This document shows, in pieces, positions 1-8,572 of a stretch of 64,000 nt of DNA; the stretch's first letter is position 1, and each line of letters begins with the position of its first letter. The stretch is taken from contig NZ_NFUT01000001.1 in the NCBI RefSeq assembly GCF_002127215.1, forward strand, positions 620,001 to 684,000. Direction: 5' to 3'. The stretch comes from Hydrogenophaga sp. IBVHS2 (lineage in GTDB: Bacteria > Pseudomonadota > Gammaproteobacteria > Burkholderiales > Burkholderiaceae_C). The notes under the pieces are model-generated. The model did no database searches, had not been told where the DNA came from, and worked only from the letters and a program-made list of their open reading frames with translations. The position numbers and the translations under genes are program-made.

Positions 1-798
1 GGTCCAGACCGCGCTGCCGTCGGCCCGCCGCAGCTGGAAGGCGGTCAGGCTGTCGCCGTTGTCCAGGTTCATGCCGATCCAGTCCCAGCCCACCGCATCG
101 GGATGCAGGATGGCCTCGCTCCATTCGTGGTCCAGCCAGGCGGTGCCGGTGACGGGCAGCTCCAGGCCCTGCAGCGTCAGATGCCCTTTCACCGCCAGAT
201 GCGGCTGGGTCACATAGAAGCTGGCCTGCGAAGGGTCCGGCCCCTTGCGCGAGAAACCGGCGTCGCCCTGCAGCAGCCAGGCCTGCTGCGGCACGGCTTC
301 GATGTCGATGGACAGTTCGCGTCCGGGCAGGCGGCTGCGGTAACGCCCGTCGGCCTCGCGGCGGATGAACCAGTCGCCCAGCACCACCTGGGTGTCGGTC
401 TCGCTGGCCCATGCGGCCGGCGCCGGCCCGTCGCCCGGCGCCTCGCCGTTCCAGCGCGCGATGCGTTCGTCGTGCAGCAGCCGTCCCGAGGCCACGTCGG
501 TGATGGCGGCATGCGCGAACAGCAGGTGGCGCGCGGCCAGCCGGCTGCGCAGCGGCAAGGCCGGGTCGACCCGGCTGCGGAAGAAGGTGAGCTGGAAGCC
601 CAGCACCCGCCCCCCGGTGGCGCTGGCCCGGCCGGTCATGTACCACCACTCGGTGCGGGTGCTGTTGTGGCTGCCGTGGTCGCGCGGGAAGACCAGGGGC
701 CGGGGCTTGAGCACACCCCCGGGCCGGTGGCCCGGCTCGGCCTGGGCGGCTGGCCAGAGCAGGGCGGCGGGGCTGGCGAGCAGGGCGCGGCGCTTCAT
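1..798 (-). CDS. AttH/CrtC-type lipocalin-like secreted protein (3' end outside window)
   Basis: The visible 266 codons begin at an ATG followed by a short basic, Ala/Leu-rich signal peptide ending near residue 20 (MKRRALL...AAQA), so export is likely. The segment FPRDHGSHNSTRTEWWYMTG at about residues 37-56 is the hallmark of the AttH / carotenoid 1,2-hydratase-like family, and a second conserved block (WLDHEWS...GWDWIGMNLDNGD) follows near residue 225. Members are usually encoded beside an FtsX-type ABC permease, as here: the permease stop lies 4 bp upstream, so the two are co-transcribed. Biochemical function in this family is poorly defined outside the true carotenoid hydratases. The C-terminus is cut by the window edge. 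Confidence 0.85.
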   Translation of the reverse strand, partial: MKRRALLASPAALLWPAAQAEPGHRPGGVLKPRPLVFPRDHGSHNSTRTEWWYMTGRASATGGRVLGFQLTFFRSRVDPALPLRSRLAARHLLFAHAAITDVASGRLLHDERIARWNGEAPGDGPAPAAWASETDTQVVLGDWFIRREADGRYRSRLPGRELSIDIEAVPQQAWLLQGDAGFSRKGPDPSQASFYVTQPHLAVKGHLTLQGLELPVTGTAWLDHEWSEAILHPDAVGWDWIGMNLDNGDSLTAFQLRRADGSAVWT

Positions 799-802
799 GG
801 CA

Positions 803-3349
803 TCACCAGTCCTGCTTGACGGCCTGCACCGCATCGCGGCTGGCGGCGGCCCGCCCGGCGATCCAGGCGGTGGCGGTGCCGGCCAGCACCACGGCGGCGC
901 ACAACGCGATCAGCCGCAGCCAGGGCAGCACCAGGTCCATGGTCCAGTGGAAGCTCTGCGGGTTGACCACATGCACCAGCACCACGCTCACCGCCAGTCC
1001 CAGCAGCAGGCCGGCGAGCGCGCCCAGGGTGGTCCAGGCCAGGCCTTCGAGCGCCACCACCCCCAGGATCTGGCGGCGGGTCAGGCCCAGGTGCGCCAGC
1101 AGGCCGAATTCGCGCTGGCGCGCCAGCACCTGGGCACTGAAGCTGGCCGCCACCCCGAACAGGCCGATGCCGATGGCCACCATCTGCAGCCAGGTGGTCA
1201 CCGCGAAGCTGCGGTCGAAGATGCGCAGCGAGATGGCCCGGATCTGCGAGGCCTGGGCGAACTCGATCAACGACTCGGCGCCCTGGCTGCGGGCCAGCGT
1301 CTCGATGGCGGCACGCGTCGCCTCGGGCGTGCTGCCCTCGGCCGGATGGATGGCCAGGTCGTGCACCGTGTCATCGCCCGTCAGGCGGGTGAAGTCGTCC
1401 CGGTCGATCACCAGGCTGCCGTGCTGGCGGGCGTAGTCGCGCCAGATGCCCACCACACGGTAGCGGGCCTCGCGCGCCGCCGGGGCGCTCATGGCGTAGG
1501 CCAGGGCGGGCAGATCGGCCCCCAGCCGGGCACCGTGCAGATCGACCATGGCCTCGCTGGCATACACCGCCACCGTGCCCGGTGGCAGGGGGTCGCGCAG
1601 CGGGCCGCTGACCATGGGCAGGGTGCCTGCGGCTCGGTCGGCGCCGGGCAGGGGGCGCACGATCAGCGTCACTGCCGGGCGCTGCGGGTCCATCAGCAGC
1701 GGCAGGGTGCGCAGCGGCTCCAGCCGCTGCACGGCGGGCAGGGCGCCCACCCCGGCCAGCAGGGCGGGCGGCAGGGCCTGGCCCTCGGCGGCACCGCCCG
1801 CCAGCCGCACATAGAGGGGGGCGGGCAGCAGGGTGTCGAGCCAGCGGGTGACCGAGTCGCGGAAGCTCGCCACCATCACGGTGAGTGCCACCGACAGGGC
1901 CAGGCTGGCCACCACGCCGCTGGTGGCCACCGCGGCGGTCTGGCGCAGACGGCGCGACCGTTCCACCGCCAGCAGCGGCAGCACATGCCGCCCGGCCCAG
2001 GGGGCCAGCCGGTCCAGCAGCAGGCCCACCAGCACCGGCAGTGCGGCCACCCCGCCCAGCAGCAGCAGGCCCACCGACACATAGGCGGCCAGCGGAATGC
2101 CGGCCACCGGCGGCAACAGGGCCAGCAGCACCGCCAGCACAAGCAGGCCGGCGGCCAGACCCTGGCGCCAGCGGCCCGCGGGTGCGGTCGATCCCAGGCC
2201 CTTGAGGGCCTGTGCCGGTGCCAGCCCGGCGGCCGAGCGCGCCGGCCACCAGCCCCCCACCAGGGCCGCCACCAGGCCCAGCACCCCGTACAGCAGGGCC
2301 GCAGGCGCGCTCCATTGCAGTGCTGGCGCCACACCACTGAAGTAACCGCCGCCCAGGTCGCCGCCGGCCAGCCGGAGCGCCAGCCAGGCCAGGCCGGTGC
2401 CCAGCAGCAGGCCGGCAGCGCTGCCCGCCGTGCCCAGCACCGCCGCCTCGGCCATCACCAGGGTCTGGCGCTGCCGGGCGGTCAGGCCCAGCACGCCCAG
2501 CAGCGCCAGCTGGGGCTGCCGCCGTGCCACCGACAGCGCCAGCACCGAAAACACCAGAAAGGCACCGGTGAACAGGGCCACCAGCGCCAGCACCGTCAGG
2601 TTGACCCGGTAGGCCCGCGACAGCTGGCCGCTGCGCTCGCTGACCGCCGCAGGGGCTTCGAGCAGCAGGTTGGGTGGCAGGTCGGCCGGGGGCATCACCC
2701 CGTTGACGGTCTGGCCGGCCTGCAGGCGCAGGTCGATGCGGCTGAGCCACCCGCCCTGGCCGGCCAGGTCCTGCAGCGCCGCAATGTCCATCACCAGCAG
2801 GGGCGCGCCCGGGGCGCCCACATGCCCCACGCGTCGCACCGGCCGCCGATCCAGCCCCTGCTGCAGCTGCAGGGCGCCGGCCCAGCCGTCGATCACCCGC
2901 TGCGCTGCCGGGTTGGCGAACACCGCATCGGGTGCGAACAGATCCAGCCGCCCGGCATCGTCGGCCAGCTGCGGCATGAGGGCCGGCGTGACCCCGGCCA
3001 CCCGCAGCGCGTCCACGCCCACCACCCGCACCGCCAGCCGCTGGCCCTGCGGGCCGATCAGCTGCAGCGGCAGCTCCAGCACCGGGCTGGCCAGTGCCAC
3101 CCCCGGCCGGGCCGCCAGATCGTCCAGCCAGGTGTCGGGCAGCAGGCCCTGGCGCGCGCGCAAGGCCACATCGGGCTGGCCCTGGACCTGGCCGGTGGCC
3201 CGGGCGAACTCGTCCAGCGCCGAGGCATTGATGAGGTGCACCGCAAAGGCCAGCGCCACGCCCAGCATCACTGCCACCACCGCCGCCAGCGTTCGCCAGG
3301 GATGGTGGCGCCATTCCTGCCAGGAAAACGTGAGGAGGAGCGCGCGCAT
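803..3349 (-). CDS. ABC transporter permease, FtsX/MacB-type, 848 aa
   Basis: A long inner-membrane protein with the plan of large FtsX-type permeases: an N-terminal membrane anchor (about residues 18-40), a periplasmic domain, three membrane helices around residues 250-370, a central helix pair around 395-445, a second periplasmic domain and three C-terminal helices (about 715-830). Such proteins move lipids, lipoproteins or peptides with an ATPase partner. The usual LolD/MacB-like ATP-binding gene is not upstream; the next gene that way is divergent. The ATPase must lie past the lipocalin-like gene outside the window or elsewhere. The ATG at 3349 is preceded by GGAG-like bases. Confidence 0.85.
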   Translation of the reverse strand: MRALLLTFSWQEWRHHPWRTLAAVVAVMLGVALAFAVHLINASALDEFARATGQVQGQPDVALRARQGLLPDTWLDDLAARPGVALASPVLELPLQLIGPQGQRLAVRVVGVDALRVAGVTPALMPQLADDAGRLDLFAPDAVFANPAAQRVIDGWAGALQLQQGLDRRPVRRVGHVGAPGAPLLVMDIAALQDLAGQGGWLSRIDLRLQAGQTVNGVMPPADLPPNLLLEAPAAVSERSGQLSRAYRVNLTVLALVALFTGAFLVFSVLALSVARRQPQLALLGVLGLTARQRQTLVMAEAAVLGTAGSAAGLLLGTGLAWLALRLAGGDLGGGYFSGVAPALQWSAPAALLYGVLGLVAALVGGWWPARSAAGLAPAQALKGLGSTAPAGRWRQGLAAGLLVLAVLLALLPPVAGIPLAAYVSVGLLLLGGVAALPVLVGLLLDRLAPWAGRHVLPLLAVERSRRLRQTAAVATSGVVASLALSVALTVMVASFRDSVTRWLDTLLPAPLYVRLAGGAAEGQALPPALLAGVGALPAVQRLEPLRTLPLLMDPQRPAVTLIVRPLPGADRAAGTLPMVSGPLRDPLPPGTVAVYASEAMVDLHGARLGADLPALAYAMSAPAAREARYRVVGIWRDYARQHGSLVIDRDDFTRLTGDDTVHDLAIHPAEGSTPEATRAAIETLARSQGAESLIEFAQASQIRAISLRIFDRSFAVTTWLQMVAIGIGLFGVAASFSAQVLARQREFGLLAHLGLTRRQILGVVALEGLAWTTLGALAGLLLGLAVSVVLVHVVNPQSFHWTMDLVLPWLRLIALCAAVVLAGTATAWIAGRAAASRDAVQAVKQDW

Positions 3350-3419
3350 GGCCCGAGCTTACGGGTATGGCGCCCTGTGGCTTAATAGCGGGGTTTTCAA
3401 CTTTTCATGTCTCACCGCC

Positions 3420-3590
3420 ATGGGCAACAAGATCGTCACCGAAGCAGACCGCAAGGCCACCCCGCGTCCGAAGGCCGTCAACGGCACCACCCTCCGCACC
3501 GCCGGCCGTGGCCAGAAGATCAGCCTGGAGCGTGGCAAGGCCACCCGCAGCAAGAAGAACCCCGGCAAGCGCCCGCACAGCGGCGGCTGA
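3420..3590 (+). CDS. small, strongly basic hypothetical protein, 56 aa
   Basis: This is a short reading frame with 15 Lys/Arg against 3 acidic residues, rich in Gly, Thr and Pro, with no hydrophobic segment. The C-terminal half (RGQKISLERGKATRSKKNPG) looks disordered and suited to binding nucleic acid. I do not recognise a named family. Support for a real gene comes from its position: it is divergent from the FtsX permease, starts at ATG, and is followed 21 bp after the stop by a strong rho-independent terminator. The alternative in-frame extension upstream runs into the permease antisense and is not credible. Function unknown. Confidence 0.55.
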   Translation: MGNKIVTEADRKATPRPKAVNGTTLRTAGRGQKISLERGKATRSKKNPGKRPHSGG

Positions 3591-3611
3591 TCCACCGGTT
3601 GCACACCCTCA

Positions 3612-3641
3612 GGCCCGCCCCGTGCGGGCCTTTGTCTTTGT
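3612..3641 (+). terminator. rho-independent terminator before thiB
   Basis: GGCCCGC (3612-3618), a CCCGT loop and GCGGGCC (3624-3630) form a perfect 7-bp GC stem followed by the T-rich run TTTGTCTTTGT. It ends only 21 nt before the thiB start codon, so it either terminates the small upstream gene or acts as an attenuator for the transporter operon. Confidence 0.75.
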
Positions 3642-3662
3642 CCCTCGCCTGCTCCCTCGTCC

Positions 3663-4700
3663 ATGCAACGCCGCTCGCTGCTCTCCACCGCGCTGGCCCT
3701 GGTGCCGGCCCTCGGCCTGCCGGCCCGTGCCCAGAAACCGGCCCCGCTGCGCCTGCTCGCCCACGACTCCTTCGAGCTGCCGCCCGAGCTGCTCAAGGGC
3801 TTCGAACGCGACGCCGGCCTCAGCCTGCAGGTGATCAAGGGCGGTGACGCCGGCGAGATGCTCAACCGGCTCATCCTCACCCGCCGCAAGCCCCTGGCCG
3901 ACGTGGTGTTCGGCATCGACAACGCCCTGCTGCCGCGCGCCCTGGACGCGGGCGTGCTCGATGCCTACGACGGCCCGGCCGCCCGCCGCCCCTCGGCGGT
4001 GTCGCTCGACGGTGGCGTGGTGCCGGTGGACTACGGCTATGTGGCGCTCAACATCGACCGGGCCTGGTTCGCATCGCGCAACCGGGCGCTGCCCACCTCG
4101 CTGCAGGAGCTGACCCTGCCGGCCTGGCGCAACCTGCTGGTGGTGCAGAACCCGGCCACCTCCAGCCCGGGCCAGGCTTTCCTGCAGGCCACCATCGCGG
4201 GGCTGGGCGAGGAAGCCGCCTTCGAGTGGTGGGGCCGGATGCGGGCCAACGGCGTGAAGGTGGTGCGCGGCTGGACCGAGGCCTATTACACCGAGTTCAG
4301 CCGCAACGGCGGCACACGGCCCATCGTGGTGAGCTATGCCGGCAGCCCGGCGGCCGAGGTGTTCTTTGCCGACAAGCCACTGGACACATCCCCCACCGCC
4401 AGCCTGTTCCTGCCCGGCGGCGTGTTCCGCCAGGTCGAGGGTGTGGCCCTGGTCAAGGGCGGCAACCCGGCCGTGCGCGAGGCCGCCGGCCGCTTCATCG
4501 AGTTCCTGCGCTCGGCCCCGGTCCAGCAGGCGCTGCAGACCAGCATGTGGATGTACCCCGCCGAGACCGATGCCCCGCTGGTGGAGGTGATGCGCCGCCA
4601 TGCCCCCCGGCCCGAGCGCTTCGACAACCCGCCGCCGGCCCGCGCCCTGGCGCAGGCGCGCACCTGGCAGGACCGCTGGACCCGTGTGGTCCTGAAGTGA
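3663..4700 (+). CDS. thiB: thiamine-type ABC transporter periplasmic binding protein
   Basis: 345 residues with an N-terminal signal peptide (MQRRSLLSTALALVPALGLP, cleaved near ARAQ). The chain follows ThiB/TbpA closely: LLAHDSFELP at the start of the mature protein, LADVVFGIDN near residue 80, a DYGY motif near 120, NPATSSPGQ near 162, GWTEAYYTEF near 200 and a C-terminal SMWMYPAE. ThiB captures thiamine and its phosphates in the periplasm for ThiPQ. The gene is the first of a three-gene unit with thiP 7 bp downstream. No TPP riboswitch is visible in the short leader, so regulation differs from the usual enteric pattern, or the ligand differs slightly. Confidence 0.85.
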   Translation: MQRRSLLSTALALVPALGLPARAQKPAPLRLLAHDSFELPPELLKGFERDAGLSLQVIKGGDAGEMLNRLILTRRKPLADVVFGIDNALLPRALDAGVLDAYDGPAARRPSAVSLDGGVVPVDYGYVALNIDRAWFASRNRALPTSLQELTLPAWRNLLVVQNPATSSPGQAFLQATIAGLGEEAAFEWWGRMRANGVKVVRGWTEAYYTEFSRNGGTRPIVVSYAGSPAAEVFFADKPLDTSPTASLFLPGGVFRQVEGVALVKGGNPAVREAAGRFIEFLRSAPVQQALQTSMWMYPAETDAPLVEVMRRHAPRPERFDNPPPARALAQARTWQDRWTRVVLK

Positions 4701-4707
4701 AGCCGTC

Positions 4708-6294
4708 ATGGCCCGTGGCGCACTCGCGGCCATTCCCCTGAGCTTTCTGGCGCTGCTGGCGCTGGCCCCTGTGGCCCGGCTGCTGGCCGAGGGCTGGGCC
4801 CAGGGCCCGGAACTGCTGTCGGTGTGGGCGGACGACTTCCTGCGCGGCCGCCTGCTGTGGTCGCTGGCGCAGGCCGCCATCACCTGCGTACTGGCCCTGT
4901 GCCTGGGCCTGCCGCTGGCCTGGGTGCTGGCGCGCTGGGAGTTTGCCGGCCGCTCGCTGGTGCTGCGCCTGCTCATGCTGCCCTTCGTGGTGCCCACGCT
5001 GGTGGCGGCCCTGGGCGTGCTGGCGCTGTGGGGGCCGCGCGGCTGGTTCGGGGCACCGCTGGCGGAGATGGGCATCGACCTCACCGACACCCCCTGGCTG
5101 CTGCTCTACGGCAACCTGTTCTTCAACCTGTGTCTGGTGGTGCGCGCCGGGGTGGATGCGCTGGAACAGGTGAGCGCCACCCGGGTGGCGGCCGCCCGCT
5201 CGCTGGGCGCCACACCCTGGCGGGCCTTCTGGCGGGTGGAGTGGCCGGCGGTGGCTCCATGGCTGATGTCGGCCCTGTGCCTGGTGTTCCTGTACTGCTT
5301 TGCCGGTTTCGGGCTGGCACTCATCCTGGGCGGGCAGCGCTGGGCCACGGTGGAGGTGGAGATCTACACCCTGGTGGCCCACGAACTGGCCTTGGGGCAG
5401 GCCGGGGTCCTGGCCGTCTGGGGGCTGCTGCTGTCGGGGTCGGTGGCGCTGGCGTATGCGGTGCTGGAGCGGCGGCTGTCGGCACCCGGCAGCGTGCGGC
5501 CCGTGCCGCGGGTGCGGCCGGTCGGCCCGGTGCAGCGGCTGGCCCTGGCGGCGGCGCTGCTGACGCTGGCGATGGTCTGCCTGCTGCCCCTGCTGGCCAT
5601 CGTGCTGCGGGCGCTGCAGGCCCTGCTGTGGGGGCAGGGCTGGGCGGTGCTGACCGACCCGCTCACCCTGACCGCGTTGGGCAACACGCTGCGCTTTGCC
5701 GGCATGGCCCTGGTGCTGGCCACGATGCTGGGGCTGCTGCATGCGGTCACGGCGCGGGCGGCCGGCGCGCCGGGGCTGGCCTGGCGGGCCGCGGCCTACC
5801 TGCCCTTCGTCGTCTCGCCCGTCACGGTGGCCTTCGGTCTGCTGCTGCTGTACCCCGATGCAGTGGCCACGCTGCCGCTGCTGGTGGCGGCCTATGCGCT
5901 GCTGGCGTACCCGTTCGTGGCCCGCTCCATCGGGGCGGCGCTCGACCAGCTGCCAGTGCATCCGGCGCAGGCGGCGGCCACCCTGGGCGCCTCGCCCTGG
6001 CGCGTGTGGAGGCGCGTCACGCTGCCGATGATGGCACCGGCCTTGCGCCGGGGCATGGCCTTTGCGGCGGCCACCGCCCTGGGCGAGTTCGCGGTGTCGC
6101 TGTTCCTGTCCCGGCCCGAATGGCTGACGCTGACCACGCTCATCCACCAGCGCCTGGGTCGACCGGGTGCGGCCAGCCTGGACGCCGCCCTGGTGCTGGC
6201 CCTGCTGCTGATGCTGCTGGCCCTCGCCGTGTTCCTGCTGATCGACCCGCCGCAGCGCCGATCGCCCCCTCTGCTCCGCAACGACCATGCTTGA
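4708..6294 (+). CDS. thiP: thiamine-type ABC transporter permease (two fused permease halves)
   Basis: 528 residues, highly hydrophobic, with two copies of the binding-protein-dependent permease domain. Each carries an EAA-type loop that contacts the ATPase: AARSLGATPWRAFWRVEWP near residue 170 and AAATLGASPWRVWRRVTLP near 430. This tandem arrangement is typical of ThiP and of the related iron and sulfate-type permeases. The protein forms the inner-membrane channel for the ligand delivered by ThiB. It starts 7 bp after thiB and overlaps thiQ by 8 bp, which implies translational coupling. Confidence 0.85.
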   Translation: MARGALAAIPLSFLALLALAPVARLLAEGWAQGPELLSVWADDFLRGRLLWSLAQAAITCVLALCLGLPLAWVLARWEFAGRSLVLRLLMLPFVVPTLVAALGVLALWGPRGWFGAPLAEMGIDLTDTPWLLLYGNLFFNLCLVVRAGVDALEQVSATRVAAARSLGATPWRAFWRVEWPAVAPWLMSALCLVFLYCFAGFGLALILGGQRWATVEVEIYTLVAHELALGQAGVLAVWGLLLSGSVALAYAVLERRLSAPGSVRPVPRVRPVGPVQRLALAAALLTLAMVCLLPLLAIVLRALQALLWGQGWAVLTDPLTLTALGNTLRFAGMALVLATMLGLLHAVTARAAGAPGLAWRAAAYLPFVVSPVTVAFGLLLLYPDAVATLPLLVAAYALLAYPFVARSIGAALDQLPVHPAQAAATLGASPWRVWRRVTLPMMAPALRRGMAFAAATALGEFAVSLFLSRPEWLTLTTLIHQRLGRPGAASLDAALVLALLLMLLALAVFLLIDPPQRRSPPLLRNDHA

Positions 6295-6931
6295 GATCCA
6301 CGACATCCACCGCCAATGGGACCACCGGCCCTTGCTGGCCGGCGTGAGCCTGCAGGTGCCGCCCGGTCGCACCGTGGCGCTGCTGGGCGCCTCGGGCAGC
6401 GGCAAGAGCACGCTGCTCAAGATCGTGGCCGGTCTGGAAGCGCCGGAGCGCGGGCAGGTGCGTTTCGACGGTCATGACATCACGGCCATGCCGCCGCACC
6501 GGCGCGGCTTTGCCCTGATGTTCCAGGACTTCGCCCTGTTTCCGCACCTGGACGTGCAGGACAACGTGGCCTTCGGGCTGGTGGAGCAGGGCCTGGGCCG
6601 GTCCGATGCCCGCGCACAGGCCCGGGCGATGCTGCAGCGCTTCGGTCTGGCCGACCACGCCCGCAGCCGGGTCTGGACGCTGTCCGGCGGCGAGCAGCAG
6701 CGGGTCGCGCTGGCGCGGGCGCTCATCACCCGGCCTCGGGTGCTGTTGCTCGACGAACCCTTTTCGGCACTCGACGCTGCGCTGCGGGTGCAGTTGCGCG
6801 AGGAGTTCGGGCGCCACATCCGGGATGCCGGCATGTCGGCCCTGCTGGTCACCCACGACGAGGCCGAGGCCCGCGCCATGGCGCAGTCGGCATGGCAGCT
6901 CCATGACGGGTGCCTGCGTGCGCTGTGGTGA
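6287..6931 (+). CDS. thiQ: thiamine-type ABC transporter ATP-binding protein
   Basis: 214 residues, the short length expected of ThiQ, which lacks the C-terminal regulatory domain of larger importer ATPases. Motifs in order: Walker A GASGSGKST (about 35-43), Q-loop LMFQDFALFPHLD (about 78-90), ABC signature LSGGEQQR (about 130-137), Walker B VLLLDEPFSALD (about 149-160) and the switch histidine in LVTHDEAEA (about 187-195). It powers ThiP from the cytoplasmic side. It is the last gene of the thi unit and overlaps thiP by 8 bp. Confidence 0.88.
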   Translation: MLEIHDIHRQWDHRPLLAGVSLQVPPGRTVALLGASGSGKSTLLKIVAGLEAPERGQVRFDGHDITAMPPHRRGFALMFQDFALFPHLDVQDNVAFGLVEQGLGRSDARAQARAMLQRFGLADHARSRVWTLSGGEQQRVALARALITRPRVLLLDEPFSALDAALRVQLREEFGRHIRDAGMSALLVTHDEAEARAMAQSAWQLHDGCLRALW

Positions 6932-6972
6932 CGCAGAATGACCGCCTTTCCACCACCGCAAGGAGCACACGC

Positions 6973-7317
6973 ATGGGCTGGTTCTCGAAGAACAACGACG
7001 GCTTTTTCCTGAGCACCACCACCCCGCCGGGCATCGAGGCCTCGCAGTACCTGGGTGTGGTGCATGGCGAGGCCATCATCGGCGCCAACATCTTCCGCGA
7101 CATGTTCTCCTCCATCCGCGACGTGGTGGGCGGTCGGGCCGGCGGCTACGAGAAGGCGCTCTCGGGCGCGCGCGATGCGGCCGTGGAAGACCTGATCGAG
7201 TCGGCCCGCGAGCTGGGGGCCGACGGCGTGATCGGCATCGACTTCGACTACGAGGTGCTCGGCGAGACCAACGGCATGATGATGGTGGCCGTCAGCGGCA
7301 CCGCCATCCGCCGCTGA
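6973..7317 (+). CDS. YbjQ-family (heavy-metal-binding-domain-like) protein, 114 aa
   Basis: The start chosen is the ATG preceded by AAGGAG about 8 nt upstream; an upstream in-frame extension lacks a ribosome site. The body matches the YbjQ/UPF0145 fold: a short N-terminus with TTTPPGIEA, then YLGVVHGEAIIGANIFRD, and later GARDAAVEDLIESARELGADGVIGIDFDYEV. The family forms small pentameric-type alpha/beta barrels. The name heavy-metal-binding is inherited and the role is not established. No signal peptide, so cytoplasmic. It sits 41 bp after thiQ and faces the transglycosylase gene tail to tail. Confidence 0.8.
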   Translation: MGWFSKNNDGFFLSTTTPPGIEASQYLGVVHGEAIIGANIFRDMFSSIRDVVGGRAGGYEKALSGARDAAVEDLIESARELGADGVIGIDFDYEVLGETNGMMMVAVSGTAIRR

Positions 7318-7329
7318 GCCCGGCCGGCA

Positions 7330-8541
7330 TCAGCCGCCGCGCAGGGCGCGCAGCAGCTTCTGGCCGGCGCGTCCGCTGGGCTCCATGCCCAGGCGTTCCT
7401 GCTCGGCGCGGATGGCCTGGCGGCTGCGCTCGCCCAGCATGCCGTCCACCGTGCCGATGTCGTGTCCGCGCGCGATCAGCAGGGTCTGGACCTCGCGGCG
7501 CTCGGCGCGCGACAGACCCGGATCGTCGGTGGGCCACGGGGTCACGAAAGGTCCGCCGCCGCGCAGCCGGTCGGCCAGGTGGGCAATCGCCAGGCCGTAA
7601 CTTTCGGACGCGTTGTAGCTGAACACCGCATCGAAATTCCGCGTGACCAGAAACGCCGGGCCGCCGGGTCCGGCCGGTGTCATGAGGCCGGCGCTGCCGT
7701 TGGCGGGCAGGGCGCTGCCATCGACCCGTCGCAGGCCGCGCGCGCTCCAGTCGGCCATGCTGCGTTTGGTGCGGCGACCCTCGCCGGCGGTGCTGAAGCC
7801 CGGCGGCAGCTTCACCTCGAAGCCCCAGGGCTGGTCCGCCTGCCAGCCTGCGCGGTCCAGGAAGTTGGCCGTCGAGGCCAGTGCGTCCGGCACGCTGTCC
7901 ATCAGGTCGGCGCGCTGGTCACCGTCGAAGTCGACGGCCAGCCGCTCGAAGGTGCTGGGCATGAACTGGGTGTGGCCGAAGGCACCGGCCCAGGAACCCT
8001 GGAAGCGCTCGGGTGCAATGTGGCCGGCCTGCAGGATGCGCAGGGCCGCATACAGCTCGGTGCGGAAGTATGCCTGGCGCCGACCGATGCACGAGAGCGT
8101 GCCGAGCGATCGCACCAGCGGCAGGGTGCCGAAGCTCTGGCCGAAGTTGCTCTCCACCCCCCACACCGCCACCACGGTGGCCGGGTCCACACCGTAGCGC
8201 TGCTGCACGCGTTGCAGCACCTCGGCATGCTGGGCCAGCCGCGCACGGCCCTCGGCCACGCGCTCTTCATCGACCAGGCCGGCCATGTAGTCCCAGACGG
8301 CGGTGCGGAACTCGGGCTGGAAGTTCAGCCGGTCGATCACGCCCATGTCGGGTTGCAGGTCGCGGGTGTGCCGGGCGAAGGTCGCCTCGCTCACGCCGGC
8401 CGCCCGGGCCGGCGTGCGCAGCTGGTTCAGGCAGGCGGCGAATTCGCCCGGCGCCGGCGGCGTGGCCGGTGGCGGTGGTGTCTGGGCCAGGGCGAACAGC
8501 GGGGCGGACAGGATCAGGGCAGACAGGTATCGGAGGTGCAT
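7330..8541 (-). CDS. lytic murein transglycosylase, MltB family
   Basis: The start at 8541 gives a 20-residue signal peptide (MHLRYLSALILSAPLFALAQ); the longer frame upstream would bury it. The 403-residue precursor carries an SLT_2/MltB catalytic domain with the catalytic glutamate in WGVESNFGQSFG, then GAFGHTQFMPSTF and DFDGDQRADLMDS, followed by a C-terminal peptidoglycan-binding domain (LSRAERREVQTLLIARGHD, then TVDGMLGERSRQAI). The enzyme cleaves glycan strands to 1,6-anhydromuropeptides in the periplasm during wall growth and recycling. No lipobox Cys is seen, so it is probably soluble in the periplasm, unlike E. coli MltB. Confidence 0.88.
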   Translation of the reverse strand: MHLRYLSALILSAPLFALAQTPPPPATPPAPGEFAACLNQLRTPARAAGVSEATFARHTRDLQPDMGVIDRLNFQPEFRTAVWDYMAGLVDEERVAEGRARLAQHAEVLQRVQQRYGVDPATVVAVWGVESNFGQSFGTLPLVRSLGTLSCIGRRQAYFRTELYAALRILQAGHIAPERFQGSWAGAFGHTQFMPSTFERLAVDFDGDQRADLMDSVPDALASTANFLDRAGWQADQPWGFEVKLPPGFSTAGEGRRTKRSMADWSARGLRRVDGSALPANGSAGLMTPAGPGGPAFLVTRNFDAVFSYNASESYGLAIAHLADRLRGGGPFVTPWPTDDPGLSRAERREVQTLLIARGHDIGTVDGMLGERSRQAIRAEQERLGMEPSGRAGQKLLRALRGG

Positions 8542-8572
8542 GCAGGTCGGACGGCAGAAGGGGGACAAAGGT

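Noticed and set aside
365-3385. Long plus-strand open frame (over 1000 codons) across the permease gene
   Set aside because: It is a GC-rich antisense shadow: low-complexity Gln/His/Arg/Gly content, no domain, no ribosome site, while the minus strand encodes a clear membrane protein.
3591-3662. TPP riboswitch before thiB
   Set aside because: The leader is too short and lacks the conserved CTGAGA and GAACCTGAT-like elements; it holds only the terminator hairpin.
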